The notes beneath the pieces were generated by a model that saw nothing but the letters and a program-made list of their open reading frames with translations, had not been told where the DNA came from and ran no database searches. Of a DNA stretch of 64,000 nucleotides, positions 34,224 to 44,894 are shown one piece after another (position 1 is the stretch's first letter; each line of letters begins with the position of its first letter). Origin of the DNA: Annulohypoxylon bovei var. microspora (taxonomy: Eukaryota > Ascomycota > Sordariomycetes > Xylariales > Hypoxylaceae); the NCBI GenBank assembly GCA_022836615.1, contig MU405393.1, forward strand, positions 1 through 64,000. Reading direction: 5' to 3'. A program made the position numbers and the translations under genes.

Positions 34224-34871
34224 ACTTGTACCAAAATGAGATGAAATGTGGGATTCGATGAGAATTCATGGATAACATGGGCACAAGTTTAATAGATATT
34301 TGGCTGAACACTACACCTTCGAGTCTCAGCAAAGGGTTATATAGATAGCCCCTTTTTAATTCAACGATACCCATTAGTTATATTTTGTTTAAGGGCCTCA
34401 ATTAATCGAGTCCCTGAACTAGTAGTAATTCCGTGATAAACGCCCCTTTCGTATTGTACTCTCTAAGTCCCAAATCCCAAGATTAGAATTGATACTCGAT
34501 CGTGATAAATAAAATCGAGGTAATTCATCCGATTATTTTACTCATAAATAACCCCCTATCTCTCTTACAGACTTGAGTCTTGAATTTTCTCCTAATTATC
34601 TCGGGATAACCCACTATTGCCTACCTAAGTCTTACATGTATTCGTAATCGTCGTCTTTTCCCCATGAATACCTATTCCCCCTTAATCAATTACCGCCTAA
34701 CAAATGCCCCATAGGATGAGTTCCTTCCGCCCCCCTTATCGAGACCCGGATGCTTAGTCAGCAAGCCACGTGGAAAAGACCTCAATTCATCCGGGTTACA
34801 CCGGATATATATCCCGGTCGTCACCTACTGACCTGTCGCGTACCTACCCAGCATCATCCAAATCACCCGTG
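34224..34871. other. Intergenic, promoter of the glycosyltransferase
   Basis: 0.65 kb, AT-rich up to about 34740, then rising in GC toward the next start codon. Nothing else is recognised. Confidence 0.55.
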
Positions 34872-36341
34872 ATGGCCACCCCCGCCCCGTCACCCTTCGT
34901 CCTAATAGTCAGCCACGCGCTAACCGGGCACCTCGCGCCTCTAATCCGCATCGCCGCGGCCCTGCGCGCGCTGGGGTGGGAGCCGTTCTTCCTCGGCCCG
35001 ACGGCGCACCGGCGCCGCATCGAGGCCGCGGGCGCCGTCTTCCTACCACTAACAGGCGACGCCGACCTCGACGACAAGGCGTACTACGCGCGCCCGCCCC
35101 TGCCGGACTACGCCGCCCTGCCCTGGCCCTCGCGCGTGCTCGTCGACCTGCGCGCGCAGTGCGTCGCCCCGCTGCCCACGCAATGGGCCTGCCTCGCCGC
35201 CGCACTACACATGCTACTCGCGCGCGACCCGGCGCGCGGCGTCGTGCTGCTGGCCGAGGCCTTCTTCTACGGGGCGCTGCCGCTGTTCCACGGCGCGCCG
35301 GTGCCGCAGAACCTGCTGGGCACGGTCTGCGTGTCGGTGACCGTGCCGGCGATCCGCAGCGCGGACCTGCCGCCGGCCGGGTACCCGTTCGCGTTCGATA
35401 CGTCGCCAGAAGGCCGCGCGCGCAACGCGCGGCTCTGGGAGCGGAGCTGGGCGCGCAAGGCGGCGCCGCTGACCGCGCTGCTCGACGCCAAGCTGCGGGA
35501 GGCGGGCGCGGCTCGCGGGGCCGGCGAGGTGTTTCTCTCGGGCGCGAACTACACGTGCCACGAGACGATCCTGCAGCTCGGGGTCCCGGGGTTCGAGTAC
35601 CCGCGCAGCGACTGGCCGCGGGGGTTCAGGTTCGCGGGGCTGGTGCAGGGCCCTCCCAAGGCTTCGGCAGTCACAACAACGACGACAACAAAACCTAAGG
35701 AACCCGTGTTTCCCTGGTGGGAAGAAATAGTGTCCAACTCAGCGCTGTCCGCGCTGCCGCCTTCGGACCCGCGAAGGGTTCAGAAGAAGAAGGTCGTCGT
35801 TGTCGCCCAAGGGACCGTAGAGATCGACCCTCACGACCTTATCATCCCCACGCTACAAGCTTTCGCCTCGCATGAAGACGTCCTCGTGGTCGCCATCTTA
35901 GGATGGAAAGATGCCGACCTAGCTAGTTACGATTCCAGTGTAAATATCCCGCCCAACGCCCGCATCGCCGACTACTTGTCCTATGACTCCGTGCTCGCAC
36001 ACGCTGATGTCTGGGTTCATAATGCCGGATTTGGCGCTGTAAATCACGGTATCGCGAACGGGGTGCCGATGGTCGTAGCGGGGGAAGGAATGGACAAGAC
36101 GGAGAACGCGCGACGAGTAGCATGGTCTGGGATCGGCGTCGATCTACGTTGCTCAAGGCCCTCCGCTGAGCAAGTACGGGAAGGCGTCGAGCGCGTACTA
36201 CAGGACGAACAGTTCACAAAATGCATACATGAGCTACAGAAGCAAAGCGAAGAAATAGACTGTTTTAGCATAGTTCACGAAGAATTACTTAGGATAGCAC
36301 AAACACGCCCCGGTATTAAACAACGGGGATTAGAATTTTAA
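34872..36341 (+). CDS. GT1-type glycosyltransferase (UGT / EryC-III-like)
   Basis: Intronless, 489 residues from the first ATG at 34872; the frame is open further upstream but without ATG. N-terminal Rossmann half: LIVSHALTGHLAPLIRIAAALRALGWEPFFLGP, the acceptor-side lobe of GT-B enzymes. C-terminal donor half: VVVVAQGTVEID, then the signature DVWVHNAGFGAVNHGIANGVPMVVAGEGMDK that binds the nucleotide sugar. It should move a sugar from a UDP-sugar to a small acceptor or lipid. The first 760 bp are extremely GC-rich (hand counts of 60-base lines: 68% at 35041, 83% at 35461), while the last 640 bp are ordinary (52% at 35881). This creates long false ORFs on other frames. Confidence 0.87.
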   Translation: MATPAPSPFVLIVSHALTGHLAPLIRIAAALRALGWEPFFLGPTAHRRRIEAAGAVFLPLTGDADLDDKAYYARPPLPDYAALPWPSRVLVDLRAQCVAPLPTQWACLAAALHMLLARDPARGVVLLAEAFFYGALPLFHGAPVPQNLLGTVCVSVTVPAIRSADLPPAGYPFAFDTSPEGRARNARLWERSWARKAAPLTALLDAKLREAGAARGAGEVFLSGANYTCHETILQLGVPGFEYPRSDWPRGFRFAGLVQGPPKASAVTTTTTTKPKEPVFPWWEEIVSNSALSALPPSDPRRVQKKKVVVVAQGTVEIDPHDLIIPTLQAFASHEDVLVVAILGWKDADLASYDSSVNIPPNARIADYLSYDSVLAHADVWVHNAGFGAVNHGIANGVPMVVAGEGMDKTENARRVAWSGIGVDLRCSRPSAEQVREGVERVLQDEQFTKCIHELQKQSEEIDCFSIVHEELLRIAQTRPGIKQRGLEF

Positions 36342-36723
36342 TAGAGGATTGCCAATTACTATCTGTCTTTAGTGAAGACAAGAATCATGCGCAACGTGGT
36401 ATCAAAGTAGCTAAGTTGGGTGACACGTCGTAATGCAACAAGGGCAATCATCAATTTCCTAGTCCTTCCTATTTCCGGGCTGCTTACAAAAGCTAACCCC
36501 AAGAAACCATCACCGAGGCCCCTAGGCTCAAGCGTGATGAAAAGGATTTGTGTAGGAGCATCCCCAAACACCATACAGTTCGGTTGATGTCAAGTAGGTA
36601 TCGTAGTGTCGTCATAAACGAAAACCTTCTATATCTGTCGAAGGCGCGTCGTAACATTCGATGATTAGGAAGTTGGTATATGGTAGTAGAGTCTCCTCGT
36701 CGGGGTATGGTACGGGTCAACAA
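36342..36723. other. Convergent 3' flanks
   Basis: 0.38 kb between converging genes, and the boundary between the accessory and the conserved halves of the window. No feature is seen. Confidence 0.6.
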
Positions 36724-39556
36724 CTAACGACCGGCATCCTGAGTCTCCGGATAGTAACATCCAGCGGAAAGCACGAGGTTCATTCTCGTGAATTGCACTT
36801 TCTTCACAGCTGTCTTCTTGGTCGGGAATGCGCTGATCTGATCCGGTGTAATCATCACCTCCTTGCCCTTTCTCTTTCCTGTGCCAGCAGTACCGCTTGC
36901 AGATTGCGCCGTCTGTCCGGCTTGTTTTCCGTCACCTTGCCCCCCTGCTGCGTTGGTGGTACCGTCGCCGTCTTGGTGATTAACGACACGACTACCCTCG
37001 GTTGGCATCTCAACGTCCCAGAGGCGCACAGTACAATCTTGGCCGGCGGATACAAGCACACTGCTCTCGACGCTAAAGCTGAGCGACCAGATGCCACCAC
37101 GACCGTGGCCGCGGCAGCGCTTGATGCGGGTTCCTTTTTCGAGGTCCCATAGGAAAATGTTACCAGCAATGTCAGCCGACGCAAGGATCTTGCCGCTTGG
37201 TGCGCATTCTAACGCGGAGATGAACTCTGTGTGACCGTTGAAGATGCGAACGCAATCACCACTCGTAAGAGACCACATGCGGATAGACTTGTCCATCTCG
37301 TCAGAAGCCGAGAACACATAGGATCCATTGGGGTGCCAGGTCACGGCAGAAATGGCAGTGTCGTGACCAACCATGAGACGAAGTGCCGAAGAGCGATCCT
37401 GAGACCAGACTCTCACGGTCTTGTCCCAACCGCCGGTCACGAAGTAATGACCATGCGGATTCCAGGCGAGGGAAGAGATTGGGCCTTCATGTCCTTTGTA
37501 AATGCAAAGGCAGGTCCAAACGTCAAGTGACCACAGGCGTACTTGGCCGTCGGCCGAACAGGAGAGAAGGATGCTGGGACGCGTGTCGGGCTTATGGTCG
37601 CTTTTGCTCTCGTCCTCATATATATTGCGGTCTATGTTGTTGATCGCGTCTGAGAAAGCAACCGAATAGACGGGGCCAGAGTGACCGTATAGCTTGCGGT
37701 TATTCTGATCTGTCTTGTCCTGGGGTATGGAAGACTTCAAAGCCGTCCCGTCCACACTCCAAACGCGAATGTAAGACTCGGTAGTACCAACGGCCACATA
37801 CTTCTGATCCTTGGAAAAGTCCATACACGAGACACTAAAAGAAATATGTTAATATCTAGTCATATGCCGGCATAGCCAGATTAAGGAAGACTTACGCTCC
37901 AAGGTGGTTGTGGAATGTCCAAATGTGCACCGTGACCCCAGCACCTGCAGCACCAGTGAGGTTGTTAATCTTGAATCGGTCACGATTCTCTCGAGCTTTC
38001 TGCATCTCCATCACGACATCTCTAGCTCTGGAGGGGGGGTATGGGATCTCTGATCGCTGAGGAGAATCGACGGATTCCTTCTTAACCGGATGCATCGCAT
38101 TGAATTCCTCGACCAATGTCGGGTAGCCGTCTCGGGGTGGGTTGAGCCTATCCTCCTCCTCGAGTTCGGCGACGACATCGTCCCGAAGCTCCGGCTCCAT
38201 CTGGGACGGGCCTAGTTTGAGGGCAGCCCTCTCATCGAGAAGGCTGCGATTGGAGAGACCACTGTGGGAAGACATGCCGGGTATACCCTCTTGAATGTCG
38301 ACCTCGTCAAGTTCTTGCTGTTGAGAGCGGCGGTAAATAGCCTCAAAGCTAAATGGTTCGATGGGACCACGGTCGATAGTATTAACACGCGTGTGCTGAT
38401 TTATGAGGTCAAGAATAAGACCTCCGCCTTGATCAAAATCGCGTTCTAGAAACCCGAACAAAGTTCCGGCTAATGCTTTACTGATAGGAACGACGTACTG
38501 ATTCTCAAGATAGGCTTTGGCGAGAGGATCATGTAGAGCATGTATAGGCAAAGTGATTGTCGATAGAGTCTTGACTTCATCTGGGTGAGATTTTTTGAAG
38601 CGACCGCGCAATTCTTCCATAAACGCCTTTGCATGTGCAGAGGAACCTTGCTTTACTAATCTCAGATAGGCATAAACGAAAAGTGGCCATAAGAATTTAG
38701 CCAGCTCGAACTGTACCTGTGTAAGTTGATTGTGGTCTGGCGATCAGCTAGAGGTAAGTCTTACCTTATAAACATCGAGACTTTGCTCCACCCATAAGTC
38801 GAAATACTTGAAGGCTGTAAGATATTTCCCTGCAGGGAAATGCTTGCTCGTTGCAGAGCCATCACCGTTCTCTCTAGGCTTTCCGGTCTCGTCGATATCC
38901 TTGACCTCTTGACGAAAGATTTCTTCCGTCCGTCGATACCCTTTCTTCAGCAAGTAATCCGTTACCTACACTATTGATTAGCCTAAACAATTGTGATAAT
39001 TCGAAGAACAATAAACATGAAGTTGGAGGGCACACCAGAGCATTAGTCTGTGGTCCACTTAACGGAGGGGGAACTACACCTAGAGCCTGGTTTTGGGCAG
39101 GACTCAGGTAGGACCGGTAGGGCGGCATGATAGGATTAGACATAATAAAAGTCTAAAATCCCACGATACATGCGTGGGTGGACGTGTGTTTGTGAACGAA
39201 CAAAGAAATAACCGGTGACGATTTGGTTAAGGAAAAGGAAATAGATGGGTACGCGTTACAAGTCCAGGTTGAAATTGAAAAAGGGTTGAACGAGATGATG
39301 TAGAAAACATGGAGTGAGGTAGGCGACGAGGAGGAAGACGAAAACGATTAGGGTGGTGGGGGACGACTGAATTGGCAAACTTGGTAAGAATCACTGAACG
39401 GCTTACAATCTGATTAAGATTCTGATTATTACTCGTCGGAGCTGATGTCCCTGCTGCTGGATTTGGCGCAGCATTGGCAGTTGTAGCAGAGGCCGGCTGG
39501 GGTGCGAAGTTACTACCAGCTGCACCACCCGCGCTGGGAGGCGCGGTGTTGGACAT
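36724..39556 (-). CDS. TAF5: TFIID subunit TAF5 (WD40)
   Basis: Best model: exons 39556-39407, 38965-38765, 38716-37896 and 37834-36724; 760 residues, all phases consistent. A Pro/Ala-rich start leads to a LisH motif made across the first splice (NLNQI | VTDYLLKKGYRRTEEIF). The TAF5 N-terminal dimerisation domain follows (about 90-230, with YFDLWVEQSLDVYK and LAKFLWPLFVYAYLRLV), then a linker, and six or more WD40 repeats (about 385-700; e.g. HEGPISSLAWNPHGHYFVTGGWDKTVRVW). It is a scaffold of the general transcription factor TFIID and usually of SAGA. The first intron (39406-38966) is long at 441 bp and contains a possible alternative first exon beginning at 39143. Confidence 0.92.
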
Positions 39557-40315
39557 GGCGACGACAACTATTCAACCCTCGACACCCGACACTTGTAATC
39601 GTTTCAATGCTCCTAATGATTCCAAATTAAATTCCTTTGGCAGTGTCAATATTTAGAGTTTATTGAGATTATCGTGAAATGTTCGACGCAAGTTCACCAG
39701 TAGTGTTGGCATATTCGATAAATTTGAGATGGAAATGGAAATGGAAATGGAAATGGAAATATGTAGGATGAACGAGTCGATATTGAGGCTCAAAGCTAAA
39801 AGATGGCCCATGCATGAAATACCCAAAGGTACAATGGTACATCAGAATAAGGTTGGGTCTGGGCCCATATATTCCCCGGGCTGCCGAGCTACCAGGTACG
39901 TACCGGATATTCAATTTGAACTTGGAAGTTTGTCTCCTCAATATCTAGATGTGCACAGACCATGTATCCACCTCTGTACGTTACACAGTGCCAATAGTAA
40001 TTTGAAGCGCTATCTTCTTCAATCATCAATCTTTAATTCCGAAGAGGTTGTTGAACAATATCTACGATTCTACCTATCTAGGTAGTGCCTTTTGACATGA
40101 AAAGCTACGTTGACATCATATGATGTTCCCGGATGCTAGATAGTTATATTATTCCCCAGCTGCTCTAGCTTTACTACATTAGTAGCCCTGATGAAAAATT
40201 ATCAGAGCTTCTTCCATTAGTCAATAAGTCAATGCTACAACAAATCGCCTACGGAATACATATTTTATTTACTTAGGCTAGGATTGCTCAACAATAATTT
40301 CAGCTTCCAAATCAC
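39557..40315. promoter_or_regulatory. Shared TAF5/MED11 divergent promoter region
   Basis: 759 bp between the divergent start codons of two transcription-machinery genes. It contains a GGAAAT tandem repeat (39729-39760, more than five units) that could be purine-tract promoter DNA. No TATA box is assigned. Confidence 0.45.
39729..39760. repeat. ATGGAA hexamer repeat
   Basis: Five full ATGGAA units in a row, then AT. All purines except one T per unit on the plus strand. Confidence 0.85.
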
Positions 40316-40916
40316 ATGATGGAGGGAAACAGAGATCAGACCTCATTTGTACCCTTTTCCAAGGCTGAGCGCATTCAACAGCTAGCCGAAATCGATCGAG
40401 TTTGTTACCTTTATCATCATCTTATTTCTAAAGCTGACAGGGAATCAGAACATCGCCAGCCTCTTACGTTCTACGGCACAAGCTGTCCAGACCCTCGGAA
40501 AGCAAGGGGCACGAGGAGAAGATGTTAACATGGTTGACGACAAGGATCAGCAGTCTCGGGTCTTTCAAGACTCAATGAACGATTTCCTCCGAACTCTACG
40601 TACTGTGAATGTCGGCATGAAGCGACAGATATGGGGACTTGAAGAGGAGCAGATCATCTCGTTGGATAAGGAACCGCAGAATCTTAGGGACGAGGGCGGT
40701 GAGGTCCAGATAGCTAATCACCGCAATGCCCCTCTGAAACCCGACGGCGATGGGAAGATTGGTGGACTCGATGTGGGCTGGCTCAATAGCCGAAGCGACA
40801 AGGTCGAGAGAGATATGGAAGCTGACCTTTGGAATGAGGCTGAGGCATTCCTACAGCACCTCCTTCAGACGGGTGGTGTCAGCCAGACTGCGAATGGAGG
40901 AGGGAATCGCAACTAA
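40316..40916 (+). CDS. MED11: Mediator complex subunit 11
   Basis: Two exons, 40316-40399 and 40449-40916; 183 residues. The 49-bp intron uses GTTTGT and the second of two AGs after the GCTGAC branch site; this choice restores the Med11 head ERIQQLAEIDR | NIASLLRSTAQAVQTLG. The helices that follow (VFQDSMNDFLRTLRTVNVGMKRQIWGLEE) fit the four-helix bundle Med11 forms with Med22 in the Mediator head. The C-terminal 70 residues are a fungal extension. A second ATG sits one codon after the first. It is divergent from TAF5, so two RNA polymerase II co-factors share one promoter region. Confidence 0.88.
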
Positions 40917-41585
40917 TTTATTAAGATTGATTGCCCGAGTACAGCGTTGTGCGTGAAATTCGGTTTTAGCATTGGACGGTGTTTAAGGAGTTAAATATCA
41001 TTAGTTTTCTCCCGGCGTGATTTACCGAACTCGTGAAGTTCGACTTTGTTCATTAAGTTGACCTGAGATTAAGTTGATTCAGGTCTTTTAGGTGATTCAA
41101 TATCTGAGATTGGTGATGTGACATAGTATAACAAGGAATTCAACCTCCATACGTACCTAGGTAGGGGGTAGCTATTCCTTATCTCAATTGGATCAGGCTT
41201 TCAAGCTACCTGTTAATCGAAAATTTAAGTAGGTACCTACTGTACCTATGCTCAATAAGTTATATTAAGGATAAGATGTATATTAACATATGGGAAGCGT
41301 GCATGTATTCAAGTTGACATGGAGAGCAAGAGCTACGGTGCTAAGTACCAAAGTACATTGGGTATAGGCAGGCCCCACCAGAGGTCGGAATAGGCTGCCA
41401 CTGACCCACCGCCGCACCGGCAACAGCACCTGCAACAACAACCAAAGGCAATTGCTAAGGTCCATAATCTAGAATCCAGAAACTAGAACCTAGAAACCTT
41501 TCTTCGGTCACCATTTTCTCCGTCTAGTTGACGACAGCTTCAATTCTACACTTTTAAGCTCGTCGCAAACCCTCGAACATCCGAT
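40917..41585. other. Intergenic, promoter of VPS5
   Basis: 0.67 kb. Contains two CCTAGGTA-type palindromic tracts (near 41155 and 41230). No gene is supported. Confidence 0.55.
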
Positions 41586-43604
41586 ATGGATTTAGGAGAA
41601 GCGGGCGATTCACCTTGGGGCGGTATGATCACTTTTATCATGATTTATTAGCCGCAATTTACTTAACGATCATTAGATGTCCCGTCTCAGTTGACCTCAA
41701 AATCCTCTACCTTCAGCCAAGAGGGTTCGTCTATACCATCTTGCTCTAGATGAGATTGAACATGGTCGCTAACAAGAATTGTTTTCTATAGAGAGCTCGA
41801 CTAAATCCCAAGATGCCGAGTCCTCTCAGCAATCGCAATCTTCCATCAAGTCACCCACCGGGCGTGGCCCGAGGGGACCGATACGCCGTCTAGTAGCCCA
41901 ACCGACGAAGCTCGAGGCCGTCGACGATCCGCTTGGTCCATTAGGTCCTTTAGGGGCCAATGCCGCTCCCGGTGCAGATGCGCAAGCCGACGAACCGCCC
42001 GTTCCGCCGCAGAAGGAACAGATGGTAATTCGAACCACCATGCCGCAACCATCACAAAAGCGACCGGGACCGTCGGATCCTCATCGCATCGACGACGACG
42101 AGTTCGACCGACCTTCTGGCCCGAGAGCCCCTCCTCCCGTTCAGGCTGCGCAACCCAGCCCGGTGAGAACCGCTGGCCAGCCGAGCGTTAGCGTCGAGAA
42201 GGCAGCCAAGCCCAGCTTCCAGATCACCGTTGGCGATCCGCACAAGGTTGGGGACTTGACAAGTTCGCATATTGTTTATTCTGTCCGTACAAAGGTAGGG
42301 ATTATATGTTGTACGCTGAGGCTGCATGTTATTCATCGTTCTAACTACAAGTAGACAACATCGAAAGGGTACAGACAACCTGAGTTTGAGGTTAAGCGAA
42401 GATACCGCGATTTCTTATGGCTTTATAACACGATGCATGGAAACAATCCCGGCGTAGTGGTTCCTCCGCCTCCCGAGAAACAAGCTCTCAATCGCTTCGA
42501 GAGTAATTTTGTCGAATCCCGTCGAGCGGCGTTGGAGAAGATGTTGAACAAGATTGCTGCTCACCCCACGCTACAGCATGATCCCGACTTGAAATTATTT
42601 TTAGAAAGCGAGTCCTTCAACGTTGATGTCAAGCACAAGGAAAGGAGAGACCCTATACCAGGAGAGAGTAAAGGCGTTTTCGGTTCTCTCGGCATCAACG
42701 TTGGAGGTGGCAGCAAATTCGTCGAGCAGGATGATGTGAGTTCCTTGGTCCTCCTCAACTATGTATTCTCTAATATTTGCAGTGGTTTCACGACCGACGG
42801 GTTTATCTCGATGCTCTAGAAAACCAACTGAAGGCGTTGATGAAATCTATGGATATCATGGTAAATCAACGGAAGGCTATGGCAGAATCGGCTGGGGAAT
42901 TTTCTGCTTCGCTACATGCTCTATCGACAGTAGAATTAAGTCCCACGCTTTCCGGACCGCTGGATGCCTTATCAGACTTACAACTTACCATCAGAGATGT
43001 CTACGATCGACAAGCTCAGCAAGATGTGCTAACGTTTGGTATTACCATCGATGAATACATCCGGTTGATCGGCAGTGTCAAGCAGGCGTTCTCGCAACGG
43101 CAAAAGGCTTTCTACTCGTGGCACAGCGCCGAGTCGGAACTGCAGAAGCGCAAGGCTTCTCAGGATAAATTACTTCGACAGGGCAGATCCCAGCAGGACC
43201 GTCTTAACCAGGTCGGTGCCGAGGTGGCCGATGCCGAGCGCAAGGTCCATCAGGCAAGACTACTATTTGACGATATGGGAAGGTTGATGCGCTCGGAACT
43301 GGACCGTTTCGAGAGAGAGAAGGTCGAGGATTTCAAGTCTTCCGTCGAGACCTTCTTAGAGAGCGCTGTTGAGGCGCAGAAAGAGGTAAGCATATCATTA
43401 CTTACTAGGTACCCATTGATTGAATGCTAATTCCGCCAATAGTTGATCGAGAAATGGGAAACGTTCCTGATGCAGCTGGATGCCGAGGACGACGAGACCG
43501 TCTTCTACCGTCCGCCTGTGTATCAGAGCAGCGATAAGTCTACGGGCCGTGGAGATACCGCGGTGGATCGAGCCAGGGCTACCATCGATGAAGACTCGGA
43601 CTAA
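41586..43604 (+). CDS. vps5: Retromer sorting nexin Vps5
   Basis: Six exons: 41586-41622, 41677-41724, 41792-42294, 42355-42735, 42783-43385 and 43443-43604; 577 residues. The first exons encode MDLGEAGDSPWGD and a disordered Ser/Pro/Gln-rich leader. A PX domain (about 150-270) has the phosphoinositide-binding RRYRDFLWLY and the Pro-rich PPPPEKQ loop. A BAR domain (about 320-560) provides long coiled helices ending EKWETFLMQLDAEDDETVF. With Vps17 it forms the membrane-bending half of retromer, returning cargo from endosomes to the Golgi. Confidence 0.93.
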
Positions 43605-43955
43605 ACCTAATAGTCTTGTACAACCACCACTTAGTTAGGGTGTTAAAAACTTGATATCCTTTATACAATACGAATGGCAAGTGTAGTGTTGAGGCTTTGT
43701 ATCAAGATGTATACATAGTTATACATATGTTGTGTTGTGGGAGTGGATAGGAGTTGCTCTGCTTGTCTAGCGCATCTCATCTCCTTATGCCACGGATATA
43801 TACATCGGGTCATCATCTCCGCGAGCCCCCATCCCGTCGTAGCATTTCCAGGCTTCGTATACTCCGTAGACACAGCAAGCCGGCCTTCAGAACGTAGATC
43901 TTCACTTTTTCTAGTTTTTTGTCGTGATCACATCAGTCAGCAACCGAATCCTAGA
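43605..43955. other. Convergent 3' flanks
   Basis: 0.35 kb between converging genes; nothing recognised. Confidence 0.6.
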
Positions 43956-44537
43956 CTATTTCTTCTTCTTCCCATCCTTGCCCGTATTCTTCTTCCTCGC
44001 GGGCGCCGGCTCCTCCTGCACGGAGTACCTAGCGACCAAATCGCTCAGCGCGTCCTGCGGGGCGGCGGCCGCGGCGGCCGCACCCTTCTCGCCGCCGTGG
44101 ACGGCGTCAGCCTCAGCCTCGGCCTCGGCCTCGGACGCGGCCTCGAGCTTGTCGGCGGCGGACTCCATGTCCCAGCCGCGGCCGAAGCGGTCGCGGAAGG
44201 CGGCGAGCTTGCCGGCCTCGTCGACCTCGACGTTGCGCAGGGAGCGGTCGGAGGGCTGCCACAGCAGGTGGTTGCGGGTGTCCTTGGTGCTCTTGTAGAG
44301 CGCGAGCGGCGACGTCGTGCGCGTCGTGTACGTCGACCCGTCCGTCTGCTGCACCAGCTGCGTGAAGGTGTACGGCCGCTTCGGCCGCCGGATCAGGTTC
44401 GCCGCCCGCGACGGCGTGCGCGAGAGCGGCGTGTGCGACGGCTTGAGCGTGGAGGGGCCGCTGAGGGAGAGGAGGATGGGCGATGTTGTGGCTGCGGTTG
44501 GCCGCCGGAGGAGCGCGCCCGGGAGGCTGGGTGCCAT
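43956..44537 (-). CDS. MRPL36: Mitochondrial large-subunit ribosomal protein bL31m
   Basis: Intronless, 193 residues. An Arg/Ser-rich, acid-free N-terminus of about 50 residues is a mitochondrial presequence. The conserved core at 52-122 (FTQLVQQTDGSTYTTRTTSP, DTRNHLLWQPSDRSLRNVEVDEAGKLAAFRDRFG) matches fungal bL31m, yeast Mrpl36: L/T-DGS, a short basic loop, then R-N-x-L-W-x-PS and a final RF. The C-terminal extension has an Ala/Glu repeat from a GC-rich (TCGGCC) tract and ends in a Lys-rich tail. It is transcribed away from the flavin-reductase gene across a 357-bp shared promoter. Confidence 0.85.
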   Translation of the reverse strand: MAPSLPGALLRRPTAATTSPILLSLSGPSTLKPSHTPLSRTPSRAANLIRRPKRPYTFTQLVQQTDGSTYTTRTTSPLALYKSTKDTRNHLLWQPSDRSLRNVEVDEAGKLAAFRDRFGRGWDMESAADKLEAASEAEAEAEADAVHGGEKGAAAAAAAPQDALSDLVARYSVQEEPAPARKKNTGKDGKKKK

Positions 44538-44894
44538 TGCGGCTGGTGGCCCTGGTGGTTGTTCGGGGGGAGGCTGGTAGGGGCGTGTGGCCTCGTCAAA
44601 TAGCTCTTTCGTTATAGTTTCCTCGCTGGTATTCCTATATCTAAATCCAAAGCTTGACTTTTTGGTGGAGTCAAAGTTGGAAATTTCAATTGGATCCCCA
44701 CCGATTTGTCGGACCGGCAGCGGCTGGCAGAGCTTGGCGAATTGACGTAGATATTCTTATCTTATCAATATTGTTATCGCTATCGTTATCTTTCTTATCG
44801 CTACTAGGGCTTCTAATAATTATTTCACAACGCTGACGACATAGGAAGATCCTGTTCCCCCTCCAAAAATAGCATTGGTCTTCAATGGACTGAA
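44538..44894. promoter_or_regulatory. Divergent promoter with a GATA-motif cluster
   Basis: 357 bp between two genes for probable mitochondrial proteins. Positions 44756-44800 hold six TATC (GATA on the other strand) cores within about 46 bp, five of them in the TTATC/GATAA form, a candidate multi-site target for fungal GATA factors. Confidence 0.5.

Noticed and set aside
34976..35698. Long Arg/Ala-rich frames overlapping the glycosyltransferase on both strands
   Set aside because: They are by-products of very high GC (few stop codons); composition is non-protein-like and the glycosyltransferase frame carries the family motifs.
43737..44603. 288-codon plus-strand ORF opposite bL31m
   Set aside because: Arg/Gly-rich shadow created by the GC-rich bL31m gene on the other strand.
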